In this document: piece by piece, positions 8,206-16,475 of the stretch
Numbering within the stretch: the first letter of the stretch is position 1
How the letters are laid out: every line of letters begins with the position of its first letter
Assembly: GCA_028280265.1 (NCBI GenBank)
Contig: JANQMD010000051.1
Coordinates: 1-64,000 of the forward strand
Reading direction: 5' to 3'
Length of the DNA: 64,000 nucleotides
Origin: Flavobacteriaceae bacterium
Lineage (GTDB): Bacteria; Bacteroidota; Bacteroidia; Flavobacteriales; Flavobacteriaceae
Position numbers and translations under genes: made by a program
Notes under the pieces: generated by a model
Databases searched by the model: none
What the model was told of the DNA's origin: nothing
The model's input: the letters and a program-made list of their open reading frames with translations, nothing else

Positions 8206-9651
8206 ATGAAATATACAGAAGACGACTTAAGAGAAGAATTAAAAACCAAAGAATACGAATACGGTTTTTACACGGATATAGAAAGTGAGACCTTTCCCAA
8301 AGGACTTAATGAAGATATCGTTCGTGCTATTTCTAAAAAGAAAAACGAACCAGAATGGATGACTGAGTGGCGTTTGGAAGCTTTTCGGATATGGTCTGAG
8401 ATGGAAGAGCCTGAGTGGGCAAACGTTCAGTATGCTAAACCAAATTTCCAAGACATCGCTTACTATTCTGCTCCCAAGCAAAAGCCGAAACTCAATAGCT
8501 TAGATGAGGTAGATCCTGAGTTGTTAGCTACTTTCGAGAAATTAGGAATCTCTCTTGAAGAGCAAAAAAGATTGGCAAATGTTGCTGTAGATATTGTTAT
8601 GGATTCTGTCTCCGTAGCGACTACTTTTAAAGAAACACTAGCTGAAAAGGGAATTATTTTCATGCCTATTTCAGAGGCCATCCAAGAATATCCAGAATTG
8701 GTCAAAAAATACATTGGTTCTGTAGTACCTCCTAAAGACAACTTTTATGCAGCTTTAAATTCTGCTGTGTTTTCTGACGGATCTTTTTGTTACATTCCAA
8801 AAGGTGTGAGATGTCCTATGGAATTGTCTACCTATTTTAGAATCAACGAAGGAGGAACTGGTCAGTTTGAAAGAACACTCGTTGTGGCAGATAAAGGTAG
8901 TTACGTTAGTTACTTAGAAGGGTGTACAGCTCCGCAAAGAGATGAAAATCAATTGCACGCTGCTGTGGTAGAGTTGATTGCCATGGATGATGCTGAAATC
9001 AAATATTCTACAGTACAAAATTGGTTCCCTGGAGACAGTGAAGGAAAAGGAGGGGTTTTCAATTTTGTAACCAAGAGAGGTTTGTGCGAAACCAATGCTA
9101 AAATCTCGTGGACACAAGTAGAAACAGGATCTGCTGTAACCTGGAAGTATCCTAGTTGTATTTTAAAAGGAAACAACTCCGTAGGAGAATTCTATTCCAT
9201 TGCTGTAACCAACAATTTCCAGCAAGCGGATACAGGAACGAAGATGATTCACTTAGGGAAGAATACAAAATCGACCATTATTTCAAAGGGAATTTCTGCT
9301 GGAAAATCGCAAAATAGTTATCGTGGATTGGTACAGATCAATTCTAGAGCTGAAAACGCACGAAACTTCTCTCAATGTGATAGTTTATTGATGGGGAATG
9401 AATGTGGTGCACATACCTTTCCATATATAGAATCAAAAAATAAATCCGCTCAGATTGAGCACGAAGCGACTACCAGTAAAATTGGTGAAGATCAATTGTT
9501 CTATTGCAACCAAAGGGGAATTGATACAGAAAAAGCCATCGCGTTAATCGTGAATGGTTTTAGCAAAGAGGTATTGAACAAGCTTCCTATGGAGTTTGCG
9601 GTTGAAGCACAAAAATTACTAGAAATAAGTCTAGAGGGAAGTGTTGGGTAA
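8206..9651 (+). CDS. sufB: Fe-S cluster assembly protein SufB
   Basis: SufB is the cluster-building subunit of the cytoplasmic SufBCD scaffold complex. At 481 residues it has the usual length. Recognisable segments include [16 protein letters not shown] near the N-terminus, the beta-helix core with [32 protein letters not shown], and the C-terminal [23 protein letters not shown] and RGI motifs that carry the conserved Cys, Glu and His residues. It lies between two inserted four-helix-bundle genes. Confidence 0.97.
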   Translation: MKYTEDDLREELKTKEYEYGFYTDIESETFPKGLNEDIVRAISKKKNEPEWMTEWRLEAFRIWSEMEEPEWANVQYAKPNFQDIAYYSAPKQKPKLNSLDEVDPELLATFEKLGISLEEQKRLANVAVDIVMDSVSVATTFKETLAEKGIIFMPISEAIQEYPELVKKYIGSVVPPKDNFYAALNSAVFSDGSFCYIPKGVRCPMELSTYFRINEGGTGQFERTLVVADKGSYVSYLEGCTAPQRDENQLHAAVVELIAMDDAEIKYSTVQNWFPGDSEGKGGVFNFVTKRGLCETNAKISWTQVETGSAVTWKYPSCILKGNNSVGEFYSIAVTNNFQQADTGTKMIHLGKNTKSTIISKGISAGKSQNSYRGLVQINSRAENARNFSQCDSLLMGNECGAHTFPYIESKNKSAQIEHEATTSKIGEDQLFYCNQRGIDTEKAIALIVNGFSKEVLNKLPMEFAVEAQKLLEISLEGSVG

Positions 9652-9663
9652 TGATGAATAGAT

Positions 9664-9697
9664 AAAAGTCTAAAGAGAAAAGGCCAAAATCTAAAGA
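9664..9697 (+). repeat. Left inverted-repeat arm of four-helix-bundle unit 2
   Basis: It contains AAAAGTCTAAAGAG and CCAAAATCTAAAGAG. In reverse complement these give CTCTTTAGATTTTGG and CTCTTTAGACTTTT, which match the words CTTTAGACTTTGG and TTTAGACTTTAA of the right arm at 10145-10172, in the same order. Confidence 0.7.
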
Positions 9698-9752
9698 GAG
9701 AAACTATTGATAAAAGGTCATTAGTTTATTTAAAAATTGAAGAAAAAGAAAA

Positions 9753-10115
9753 ATGAAAAAGTTCAACTCGTTTGAAGACATTAATGCATGGCAGAAAGCC
9801 AGAATGTTAAACAAATTAATTTACACATTGACAAATGCAGAAGTGTTTTCTAGAGATTATGATTTAAAAAGACAAATAAGAAGAGCCTCCGTTTCTATCA
9901 GCTCCAACATTGCTGAAGGGTTTGAAAGAAATACAGATAAAGAGTTTAGTTATTTCTTATATGTTGCAAAAGCATCTGCAGGTGAAGTAAGATCACAATT
10001 GTATTTGGCTTTTGATTTAGAATATTTAAATAAAAGAGATTTTGATAATCTAAAAGAAAAGGTTCTTGAAATTTCTAAAATGATAAGTGGTTTAATAAAA
10101 TATTTAAACAAATAA
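9753..10115 (+). CDS. Four-helix-bundle protein (S23/IVP family), copy 2
   Basis: This 120-residue paralogue of the copy at 7802 shares INAWQKARM, LKRQIRRASVSISSNIAEG, AGEVRSQLYLAFDLEYL and SGLIKYLNK. The paralogues are clearly related but not recent duplicates: they differ throughout helices 1 and 3. It sits in the sufB-sufC gap, 101 bases after sufB and 68 before sufC, between inverted-repeat arms with AAAGTCTAAAG/CTTTAGACTTT words. Function is unknown; nothing in it suggests metal binding. Confidence 0.92.
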   Translation: MKKFNSFEDINAWQKARMLNKLIYTLTNAEVFSRDYDLKRQIRRASVSISSNIAEGFERNTDKEFSYFLYVAKASAGEVRSQLYLAFDLEYLNKRDFDNLKEKVLEISKMISGLIKYLNK

Positions 10116-10144
10116 GTTTTAGCGCAAAGTCTTTAGTAATGTAA

Positions 10145-10172
10145 CCTTTAGACTTTGGGAATTTAGACTTTA
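10145..10172 (+). repeat. Right inverted-repeat arm of four-helix-bundle unit 2
   Basis: The words CCTTTAGACTTTGGG and TTTAGACTTTAAG are in opposite orientation to the left arm at 9664-9697. The arm ends 11 bases before the sufC start. Confidence 0.7.
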
Positions 10173-10183
10173 AGACTGAAATT

Positions 10184-10936
10184 ATGTTAAAGATTGAAAA
10201 TTTACATGCGGAAGTAGAAGAAAAAGCCATCTTAAAAGGCTTAAGCCTTGAAGTAAAAGCTGGAGAGGTTCATGCCATTATGGGTCCGAATGGAGCTGGG
10301 AAAAGCACCTTGGCTTCTATTGTAGCAGGAAAAGAGGAATATGAGGTAACCGAGGGTTCTATAGAGCTAGATGGTGAAGATATCAGTGAATTAGCTCCAG
10401 AAGAAAGAGCACATGAAGGTGTTTTTCTTTCTTTTCAATACCCTGTTGAGATTCCAGGTGTAACAGTGACCAATTTTATCAAAACAGCGATCAATGAGTC
10501 TAGAAAAGCGCGTGGTTTAGAAGAAATGCCCGCGAAAGACATGCTAAAAAAGATTCGCGAAAAATCTGAATTATTGGAAATCGATAGAAAGTTTCTTTCT
10601 AGATCTTTGAATGAAGGGTTTTCTGGTGGAGAGAAGAAGAGAAATGAGATTTTTCAAATGGCCATGTTGGAACCTAAATTAGCCATCTTGGATGAAACAG
10701 ATTCTGGTTTAGATATTGATGCACTTAGAATTGTTGCCAACGGTGTCAACAAGTTAAAATCAAAAGACAATGCAGTGATTGTGATTACTCACTATCAGCG
10801 TCTGTTAGATTATATTGTTCCTGACTTCGTTCATGTTTTACACGATGGAAAAATCGTAAAAACAGGCGATGCTTCTCTAGCTTTGGAACTAGAGAAAAAA
10901 GGATATGATTGGATTAAAGAAGAGGTAATGAGTTAA
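10184..10936 (+). CDS. sufC: Fe-S cluster assembly ATPase SufC
   Basis: This 250-residue ABC-type ATPase drives shape changes in the SufBCD scaffold; it has no membrane segments. Walker A is GPNGAGKST at 34-42, the signature region is LNEGFSGGEKKRNEI at about 142-156, Walker B is LAILDETDSGLD at 167-178, and the switch His lies in VITHYQRLLDYI. These are typical SufC features, including the signature variant SGGEKKR. It is followed by a 75-base gap with imperfect inverted repeats before sufD. Confidence 0.97.
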   Translation: MLKIENLHAEVEEKAILKGLSLEVKAGEVHAIMGPNGAGKSTLASIVAGKEEYEVTEGSIELDGEDISELAPEERAHEGVFLSFQYPVEIPGVTVTNFIKTAINESRKARGLEEMPAKDMLKKIREKSELLEIDRKFLSRSLNEGFSGGEKKRNEIFQMAMLEPKLAILDETDSGLDIDALRIVANGVNKLKSKDNAVIVITHYQRLLDYIVPDFVHVLHDGKIVKTGDASLALELEKKGYDWIKEEVMS

Positions 10937-10998
10937 AAGTATAAAGTCATAAAGTTGAGCCAAGTCTTGACTTTTACACTTTTTACTTTCCAACTTTA
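10935..10998. repeat. Imperfect inverted repeat between sufC and sufD without a gene inside
   Basis: The left arm (AAAGTATAAAGTCATAAAGT) and the right arm (ACTTTTACACTTTTTACTTT) agree at 17 of 24 positions when the right arm is reverse-complemented. Only a few bases lie between them. The sequence style matches the arms that flank the four-helix-bundle genes nearby. Confidence 0.6.
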
Positions 10999-11011
10999 AT
11001 ACTAAAGTACA

Positions 11012-12325
11012 ATGGATTTAAAAGAAAAATTAGTTTCATCATACGTTGCTTTTGAAGACGGAGTAAACATCAATTCAGATGTACATGATATTCGAACAAA
11101 GGCATTTCATGACTTTGAAAAGTCTGGCTTTCCTACGAAAAAAATGGAGGCTTGGAAATACACTTCTTTGAATTCTATTTTAAAGGAAGACTACAGCATT
11201 TTTCCTGACAAAGAAAAAACGGTCAACTTAGCGGATGTAAAGAAATATTTTATTCACGATATAGACACCTACAAAATTGTCTTCATCGATGGTAAATACA
11301 GTTCTTTCTTATCGGAAACTACACATGACCAAATAGATGTATGTTTAATGTCTTCGGCATTGACAAAATCAAAATACAAAGCCGTTATAGAGAATTACTT
11401 TAACAAGGCAGCGAAAGAGGAAAATATGACTTCTCTAAATACTGCTTTTGCTAAAGAAGGTGCTTACATTCACATTCCTAAAAATACTGAAGTAGAAAAA
11501 CCCATTCAGATTATCAACTTTACTACAGGAACGGAAGAAGCCACTATGCTACAGCCTAGAAATTTAATTGTAGCAGAGCAAAATGCGCATGTTCAAATCA
11601 TTGAGCGCCATCAGAGCTTAACAAAAAATGCTGTGCTGACAAATTCGGTAACCGAAATCTTTGCTGATAGACATGCGACCGTAGATTACTATAAAATTCA
11701 AAACGATGCTGTTTCTGCCTCGCTTGTAGACAATACCTACATAGAACAACAATCGGAAAGCACCGTATCTGTTCACACCTTCTCTTTTGGTGGAAATATC
11801 ACACGAAACAACCTCAACTTCTTTCAAAAAGGAGAACATATCGATTCCATTTTAAAGGGAATTACGATTATTGAAGGAAAGCAGCATGTAGATCATCATA
11901 CTTTGGTGCATCATATAGAGCCTAATTGTGAAAGTCATCAAGATTACAAAGGAATTTACGATGAGCGTTCTACAGGTGTTTTCAATGGAAAAGTGATTGT
12001 TGAAAAAGAAGCTCAAAAGACGAATGCTTACCAACAAAACAACAATGTTTTGATTAGCGACAAGGCGACCATCAATGCAAAACCTCAATTGGAAATCTTT
12101 GCAGATGATGTAAAATGTTCTCACGGATGTACTATTGGGCAATTAGATGATCAGGCGCTTTTCTACATGCAACAACGAGGAATTCCTAAGAAAGAGGCGA
12201 GAGCACTATTAATGTATGCTTTTGCGAACACGGTGTTGGAAAGTGTAAAAATTCCAGAGGTGAAAGAACGCATTACACGAATTATTGCAAACAAATTAGG
12301 TGTAAATATTGGTTTCGATATCTAA
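11012..12325 (+). CDS. sufD: Fe-S cluster assembly protein SufD
   Basis: SufD pairs with SufB and SufC in the scaffold complex and assists iron entry. The 437-residue protein shows GFPTKKMEAWKYTSL near the N-terminus, the beta-helix core, HHTLVHHIEPNCESHQDYKG and the C-terminal segment KCSHGCTIGQLDDQALFYMQQRGI, all family landmarks, including the conserved His of the SHG motif. It is the last suf gene of the operon; a long hairpin and then a terminator follow. Confidence 0.96.
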   Translation: MDLKEKLVSSYVAFEDGVNINSDVHDIRTKAFHDFEKSGFPTKKMEAWKYTSLNSILKEDYSIFPDKEKTVNLADVKKYFIHDIDTYKIVFIDGKYSSFLSETTHDQIDVCLMSSALTKSKYKAVIENYFNKAAKEENMTSLNTAFAKEGAYIHIPKNTEVEKPIQIINFTTGTEEATMLQPRNLIVAEQNAHVQIIERHQSLTKNAVLTNSVTEIFADRHATVDYYKIQNDAVSASLVDNTYIEQQSESTVSVHTFSFGGNITRNNLNFFQKGEHIDSILKGITIIEGKQHVDHHTLVHHIEPNCESHQDYKGIYDERSTGVFNGKVIVEKEAQKTNAYQQNNNVLISDKATINAKPQLEIFADDVKCSHGCTIGQLDDQALFYMQQRGIPKKEARALLMYAFANTVLESVKIPEVKERITRIIANKLGVNIGFDI

Positions 12326-12337
12326 CCCTCGCAAAGG

Positions 12338-12409
12338 GTTTTAGTATCCGCTCTAAGTGCTTATCAAAAACGTTTTTGATAAATCTCTTTAAGTTAGATA
12401 CTGTAAAAC
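12338..12409. repeat. Long palindromic hairpin downstream of sufD
   Basis: The centre, TTATCAAAAACGTTTTTGATAA at 12361-12382, is a perfect 22-base palindrome. Outer arms GTTTTAGTATC (12338-12348) and GATACTGTAAAAC (12397-12409) are also complementary, with a two-base bulge. It lacks a U-tract, and a conventional terminator follows at 12441. Confidence 0.75.
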
Positions 12410-12440
12410 AACATCGAAACACGTAAAAATATAGAAAATT

Positions 12441-12468
12441 AAAAACGGGTGAAATCACCCGTTTTTTT
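12441..12468 (+). terminator. Rho-independent terminator after the suf operon
   Basis: Stem CGGGTG/CACCCG with an A-tract before it and seven Ts after it. The flanking tracts pair too, so it can work in both directions. It ends the run of genes from 7418. Confidence 0.85.
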
Positions 12469-12512
12469 ATGTTCTCTTGTTTCTAAATTTAATGTTTTAA
12501 CTCTTTTGAAAC

Positions 12513-13310
12513 ATGGAAATTTCTACTTCTCAACCTCCTACAGATACACCTGCTCAAACAGTATCAAGTTCTTCTTCTACAAAAACCTATCAAGGGATTT
12601 CTAAAGAAATAATTCATGAACTAACCACTGAAATTAATAACATGATTGGTTTTGCTGTTTACAACGGCATTATTATCAATACACAAATCAATCAGCTAAT
12701 TCAAGATAGTACTGTAGATGATTTGATCAATGCGCACAACCTTTTGTGTAAAAATGTAGCTCCTGCAACACCTAAGTCTATTGAGTACACCAAGAAAATG
12801 CATCAGGAAGGAAGTGGAAAATCGGTGCTAAACAAGATTCCTGTTTCACGAAATCTGATTATTGTCGCACTCTTGTTTCTGACAATATTTATTGCCACTG
12901 TGATGTCTCCAGAGGTCAATAACGATTCTCTTGACAAAGGAATTTTAGGAGCAAGTGGTTTGCCTTTACTCTTAAATTTAGGGTTTTTAAGTTCCGTTGC
13001 AGGTTTAGGGGTCATCTTCTTTTTACTAAAAGACGTAAGTAATTCCATTAAAAATGGAACACTAATTCCCGAAGAAACCATTTCTTATATATCCCAAATC
13101 TTACTGGGAATTATTGCAGGATTGTTAATGTCTGAAATTCTAGCATTGTACTTAAAAGATCCTGAAGATATCAATTTGTTTAATAAAAGTATTTTGGCTT
13201 TAATTGGAGGTTTTTCGTCGGATGCTATTTTTGGTATTTTACAGGGGATTATTACAAGGATAAAAAATATCTTTGTTCCTTCTCCAGGGCAAAAAACTTC
13301 GGTACAATAA
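12513..13310 (+). CDS. Hypothetical membrane protein, four predicted TM segments
   Basis: I do not recognise this 265-residue protein. It has no signal peptide. A Ser/Thr-rich N-terminus (1-25) leads into a probably helical soluble region to about 110. Four hydrophobic segments follow at about 114-131, 150-172, 192-213 and 227-246, and a short charged tail ends it. It lies just after the suf terminator and convergent with the serine hydrolase gene, with only five bases between the ends. Nothing in the sequence ties it to Fe-S assembly. Confidence 0.75.
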   Translation: MEISTSQPPTDTPAQTVSSSSSTKTYQGISKEIIHELTTEINNMIGFAVYNGIIINTQINQLIQDSTVDDLINAHNLLCKNVAPATPKSIEYTKKMHQEGSGKSVLNKIPVSRNLIIVALLFLTIFIATVMSPEVNNDSLDKGILGASGLPLLLNLGFLSSVAGLGVIFFLLKDVSNSIKNGTLIPEETISYISQILLGIIAGLLMSEILALYLKDPEDINLFNKSILALIGGFSSDAIFGILQGIITRIKNIFVPSPGQKTSVQ

Positions 13311-13315
13311 GAACT

Positions 13316-14635
13316 CTATTTGATAGACGCTAGAACTTCCTTTAAAAAATCGTTTATATCCAACCCAGAAAGAGCCATCCTTACCACAACTAAATCTTGA
13401 TCTGGAAAGACAAATACAAATTGTCCTTGATAGCCATCGGCATAAAACATGTTTCTCGGTAAATCTTTAAATTTTCCTTCTGCATTTAACCAAAATTGAG
13501 CTCCGTAAGATCCTCTAGAAGTGGGGGTAGGCTGTGCCACATAATCAGTCCACTCTGGAGCAAAGAGTTGTGTTCCATTCCAGTTTCCTCTGTGCAAATA
13601 CAGCAATCCGAACTTCCCCCAGTCCCTAGGTGTCGCCCAAGCGTACGAAGAACCCACGTAATGCCCTTTCATATCTGTTTCAATGACCATGGTGTTCATT
13701 CCAATCTTATCGATAAACTCTCGATACCAATAATCTAAATACTCTTGTTGACTTCCTAATTTTTGACGTAAAATACCCGATAATAAATTCGATGTTCCAG
13801 AAGAGTAGTACCAGGTTTCGTTTGGTTTGCCTACAAAAGGTTTTTCTTTTTGCATCTGAGTCATGTCCTTCTCTAAAAACAACATCTTGGTAACATCAGA
13901 AATCTCATTGTAGTTCTCGTCCCACTCCAAACCGCTATTCATTTGCAATAAATTATGAATGGTAATCTCTTTTCGATCGTCATTTTTCCACTTCTCAACA
14001 GGCGCCTTGTCTTGCACATTGATTTTTCCTTGATATTGCATCACTCCAAATACTGTACTCATAATGCTCTTCGTCATAGACCAGCCCAAAATGCGAGAAT
14101 CTTTATCAAATCCTTCTGCATATTGCTCTGCTATAATCTGATCTTTGTAAATAACAACAACCGCTCTTGTTTTGTTCACTGGATTAAAAATGGAATTCAC
14201 TTTTTTATTCAGTTTCTCATAATCAACATTGGCAAAAACAGTATCCTTTTGCGTAGCATTTCCATAAGGATAAGGAGTCATCATATCTGGTTTTGTTCTT
14301 GCTGGAACAAGAGGCGGAATACTTTCATCAAAATCTTTTGTTACTAGTACACTTCCTAAACCTTTTCTATAAACTGCCTTTCTTGTTAACAGACCTAATG
14401 AGGAAGACGTTGCATATTTCTCTGCTAGATTTACTTTATCAGTAGCAAGATTTACTGGAGAGAAATTATTATCTGTAGCATCTGTAAAAGCCAACGTTCT
14501 TTTGGCTAAAAAAACGGATGAGCTTGTGTTTTTTGCAGAGTATCCTGAAAGAATATTCAGCTTTGGATAATTTACAATGACAAATAAGATTAAGACTACA
14601 GATAAAAGAAGGAGGATTCGCTTTAAAATTTTCAT
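13316..14635 (-). CDS. Serine hydrolase, beta-lactamase/penicillin-binding protein class C family
   Basis: This 439-residue protein has an N-terminal membrane anchor (residues 5-21), which places the catalytic domain in the periplasm. The active-site motif SMTK is at 186-189 (GWSMTKSIMSTVFG), followed by the LLQMNSGL motif typical of the family and YYSSGTSNLLSGIL for the second motif. C-terminal MFYADGYQGQFVFVFPDQDLVVV is also family-typical. Substrates of such proteins (cell-wall peptides, esters) cannot be told from sequence. The gene is isolated on the minus strand between suf genes and sufS. Confidence 0.88.
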   Translation of the reverse strand: MKILKRILLLLSVVLILFVIVNYPKLNILSGYSAKNTSSSVFLAKRTLAFTDATDNNFSPVNLATDKVNLAEKYATSSSLGLLTRKAVYRKGLGSVLVTKDFDESIPPLVPARTKPDMMTPYPYGNATQKDTVFANVDYEKLNKKVNSIFNPVNKTRAVVVIYKDQIIAEQYAEGFDKDSRILGWSMTKSIMSTVFGVMQYQGKINVQDKAPVEKWKNDDRKEITIHNLLQMNSGLEWDENYNEISDVTKMLFLEKDMTQMQKEKPFVGKPNETWYYSSGTSNLLSGILRQKLGSQQEYLDYWYREFIDKIGMNTMVIETDMKGHYVGSSYAWATPRDWGKFGLLYLHRGNWNGTQLFAPEWTDYVAQPTPTSRGSYGAQFWLNAEGKFKDLPRNMFYADGYQGQFVFVFPDQDLVVVRMALSGLDINDFLKEVLASIK

Positions 14636-14709
14636 TCTGAAAGGTTTGGGTTTTCTACAAAAATAGGAAATAAAGAATCGGTTTGTTGTAAGTTTTGCAT
14701 TTCAAGCCC

Positions 14710-14717
14710 TACCTTTG
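14710..14717 (+). promoter_or_regulatory. -7 promoter element TACCTTTG of sufS
   Basis: A TAnnTTTG match with a TTG at 14686-14688, 21 bases upstream, as the -33 element. The ATG at 14715 of a longer open frame lies inside this element, which supports the sufS start at 14736. Confidence 0.65.
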
Positions 14718-14735
14718 TATTGTAAAACCTTAACG

Positions 14736-15947
14736 ATGTTTCCAGTCGATCAAATTCGTAACGATTTTCCCATTTTACAACGAAAAGTAAATGGAAAGCC
14801 TCTTGTTTATTTTGACAATGCTGCTACGTCTCAAACTCCTCAGCAGGTGATTGATGTTATTGTAGATTATTATACCAATTACAATGCAAATATCCATCGT
14901 GGTGTACATACTTTGAGTCAAGAAGCAACTGACAAATACGAACAAGCTCGAATTATACTGCAAAAGCATTTTAATGCCCGTAATCCTTACGAAATGATTT
15001 TTACTTCAGGAACTACGCATAGCATTAATATGGTGGCTTCAGGCTTCTCTAAGCTGCTTCAAAAAGAAGATGAGGTAATTGTTTCGGCTTTGGAGCATCA
15101 TTCTAACATTGTTCCTTGGCAAATGCTGTGCGAAAAAACTGGAGCGTTGTTGAAAGTAATTCCGATGAACGATGAGGGAGCCTTAAAAATGGACGTATAT
15201 GAAAATCTTCTTTCAGAAAAAACAAAACTAGTTTTCTGTAATCATATTTCGAATGCACTGGGAACCATTAACCCTATAAAAGAGATTATTGAAAAAGCAC
15301 ACAATGTTGGTGCAGCTGTTTTGATTGATGGCGCACAATCTGTGCCTCATATGAAAATAGACTTTCAGGAGTTAGATGTTGACTTTTATGTGGCTTCTGC
15401 TCACAAGGTTTGTGGTCCTACAGGTATCGGATTTCTCTATGGAAAACAAGAGTGGTTAGAAAAATTACCTCCCTATCAAGGTGGTGGTGAAATGATAGAG
15501 ACGGTAACTTTTGAAAAGACTACTTATGCAGGTCTCCCCCATAAATTTGAAGCTGGTACACCTGATATTTGTGGTGGAATTGCCTTTGGTGCTGCCATTG
15601 ATTATGTAAATAAAATTGACATAGATGCTATTGCCAACTACGAGCAAGAGTTATTGGAATATGGAACTGAAAAGTTACAAGAGATTCATGGCTTAAGAAT
15701 TTTTGGAACGTCCAACAAAACCTCTGTTATTTCCTTTAATGTAAATGACATACACCCATATGACATTGGTTCTATTTTAGACAAACTAGGAATTGCTGTT
15801 AGAACTGGTCATCATTGTGCACAGCCTATTATGGACTTCTATAATATTCCTGGTACTGTAAGGGCTTCCTTTGCTTTTTACAATACAAAAGAGGAAATAG
15901 ACATTCTTGTTGAGGGACTTAAAAGAGCCATTTCAATGCTTTCTTAA
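14736..15947 (+). CDS. sufS: Cysteine desulfurase SufS
   Basis: SufS is a PLP enzyme that takes sulfur from cysteine and supplies it to the SUF scaffold. The class V aminotransferase fold is clear: YFDNAATSQTP near the N-terminus, SALEHHSNIVPW, DGAQSVPH for cofactor binding, the PLP lysine in SAHKVCGPTGIGF (Lys224), and the active-site Cys361 in RTGHHCAQP. The ATG at 14736 is chosen because the earlier in-frame ATG falls in the promoter. It is separated from the main suf operon by two unrelated genes. No sufE follows it here. Confidence 0.96.
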   Translation: MFPVDQIRNDFPILQRKVNGKPLVYFDNAATSQTPQQVIDVIVDYYTNYNANIHRGVHTLSQEATDKYEQARIILQKHFNARNPYEMIFTSGTTHSINMVASGFSKLLQKEDEVIVSALEHHSNIVPWQMLCEKTGALLKVIPMNDEGALKMDVYENLLSEKTKLVFCNHISNALGTINPIKEIIEKAHNVGAAVLIDGAQSVPHMKIDFQELDVDFYVASAHKVCGPTGIGFLYGKQEWLEKLPPYQGGGEMIETVTFEKTTYAGLPHKFEAGTPDICGGIAFGAAIDYVNKIDIDAIANYEQELLEYGTEKLQEIHGLRIFGTSNKTSVISFNVNDIHPYDIGSILDKLGIAVRTGHHCAQPIMDFYNIPGTVRASFAFYNTKEEIDILVEGLKRAISMLS

Positions 15948-15989
15948 AAAGAAAAAATATTCTTTTTCTATCTTTACAAAAAACATCCC

Positions 15990-16418
15990 ATGAAGAATCT
16001 TATTTTTTTATGCATCGCTTCTCTTTTCTTAACTGCTTGTCCACCTAAAGCAGAATCTGTTTACGATAAAGTAGAGTACTCCGCTATTACGAGAGGTTTC
16101 AGTGAAAATATCATAATAGATAGAGAAAACAACGAAGAGGTAAAGATTACTTATAAATCCAATGACCAAGTAAAAGTACAGCGTTTACTTACAAAAAAAG
16201 AATTCCAATCCTTGTTATCTGCTCTCAGATACATTGATGTAAATACGGTAGACAAGATAGAGCCTCCTTCTAAAAGACATGCTTATGACGCAGCAAAGTT
16301 TACCAGAATAATTTTTACAGTGAAAGACAAAGAGTACAAAAGTGTAGGTTTTGATGACGACAATCCTCCTAAAGAATTGTCGTCTTTAATTCAATTGCTC
16401 TACTCTTTTACAAAATAG
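15990..16418 (+). CDS. Hypothetical lipoprotein
   Basis: This 142-residue protein has a lipoprotein signal (LFLTAC, Cys17 at the end of a hydrophobic stretch). The mature part is mixed alpha/beta with ITRGFSENI and RIIFTVKDKEYKSVGFDDDNPP. I do not recognise a family. It starts 42 bases after sufS, with a near-consensus -7 element (TATCTTTA) in the gap, and is closed by a strong terminator, so it may have its own transcript. Confidence 0.8.
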   Translation: MKNLIFLCIASLFLTACPPKAESVYDKVEYSAITRGFSENIIIDRENNEEVKITYKSNDQVKVQRLLTKKEFQSLLSALRYIDVNTVDKIEPPSKRHAYDAAKFTRIIFTVKDKEYKSVGFDDDNPPKELSSLIQLLYSFTK

Positions 16419-16425
16419 AGAGCAT

Positions 16426-16455
16426 AAAAAAAGCGGCAATTATGCCGCTTTTTTT
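16426..16455. terminator. Bidirectional terminator
   Basis: Stem GCGGCA/TGCCGC with a four-base loop, flanked by seven As before and at least seven Ts after. It serves the lipoprotein gene on the plus strand and the SGNH gene on the minus strand, whose ends converge here. Confidence 0.9.
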
Positions 16456-16475
16456 ATGTGTATCAACTTCTCTAA

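Noticed and set aside
14715..14735. Upstream start of sufS
   Set aside because: The ATG at 14715 lies inside the -7 promoter element, so it cannot be on the mRNA.
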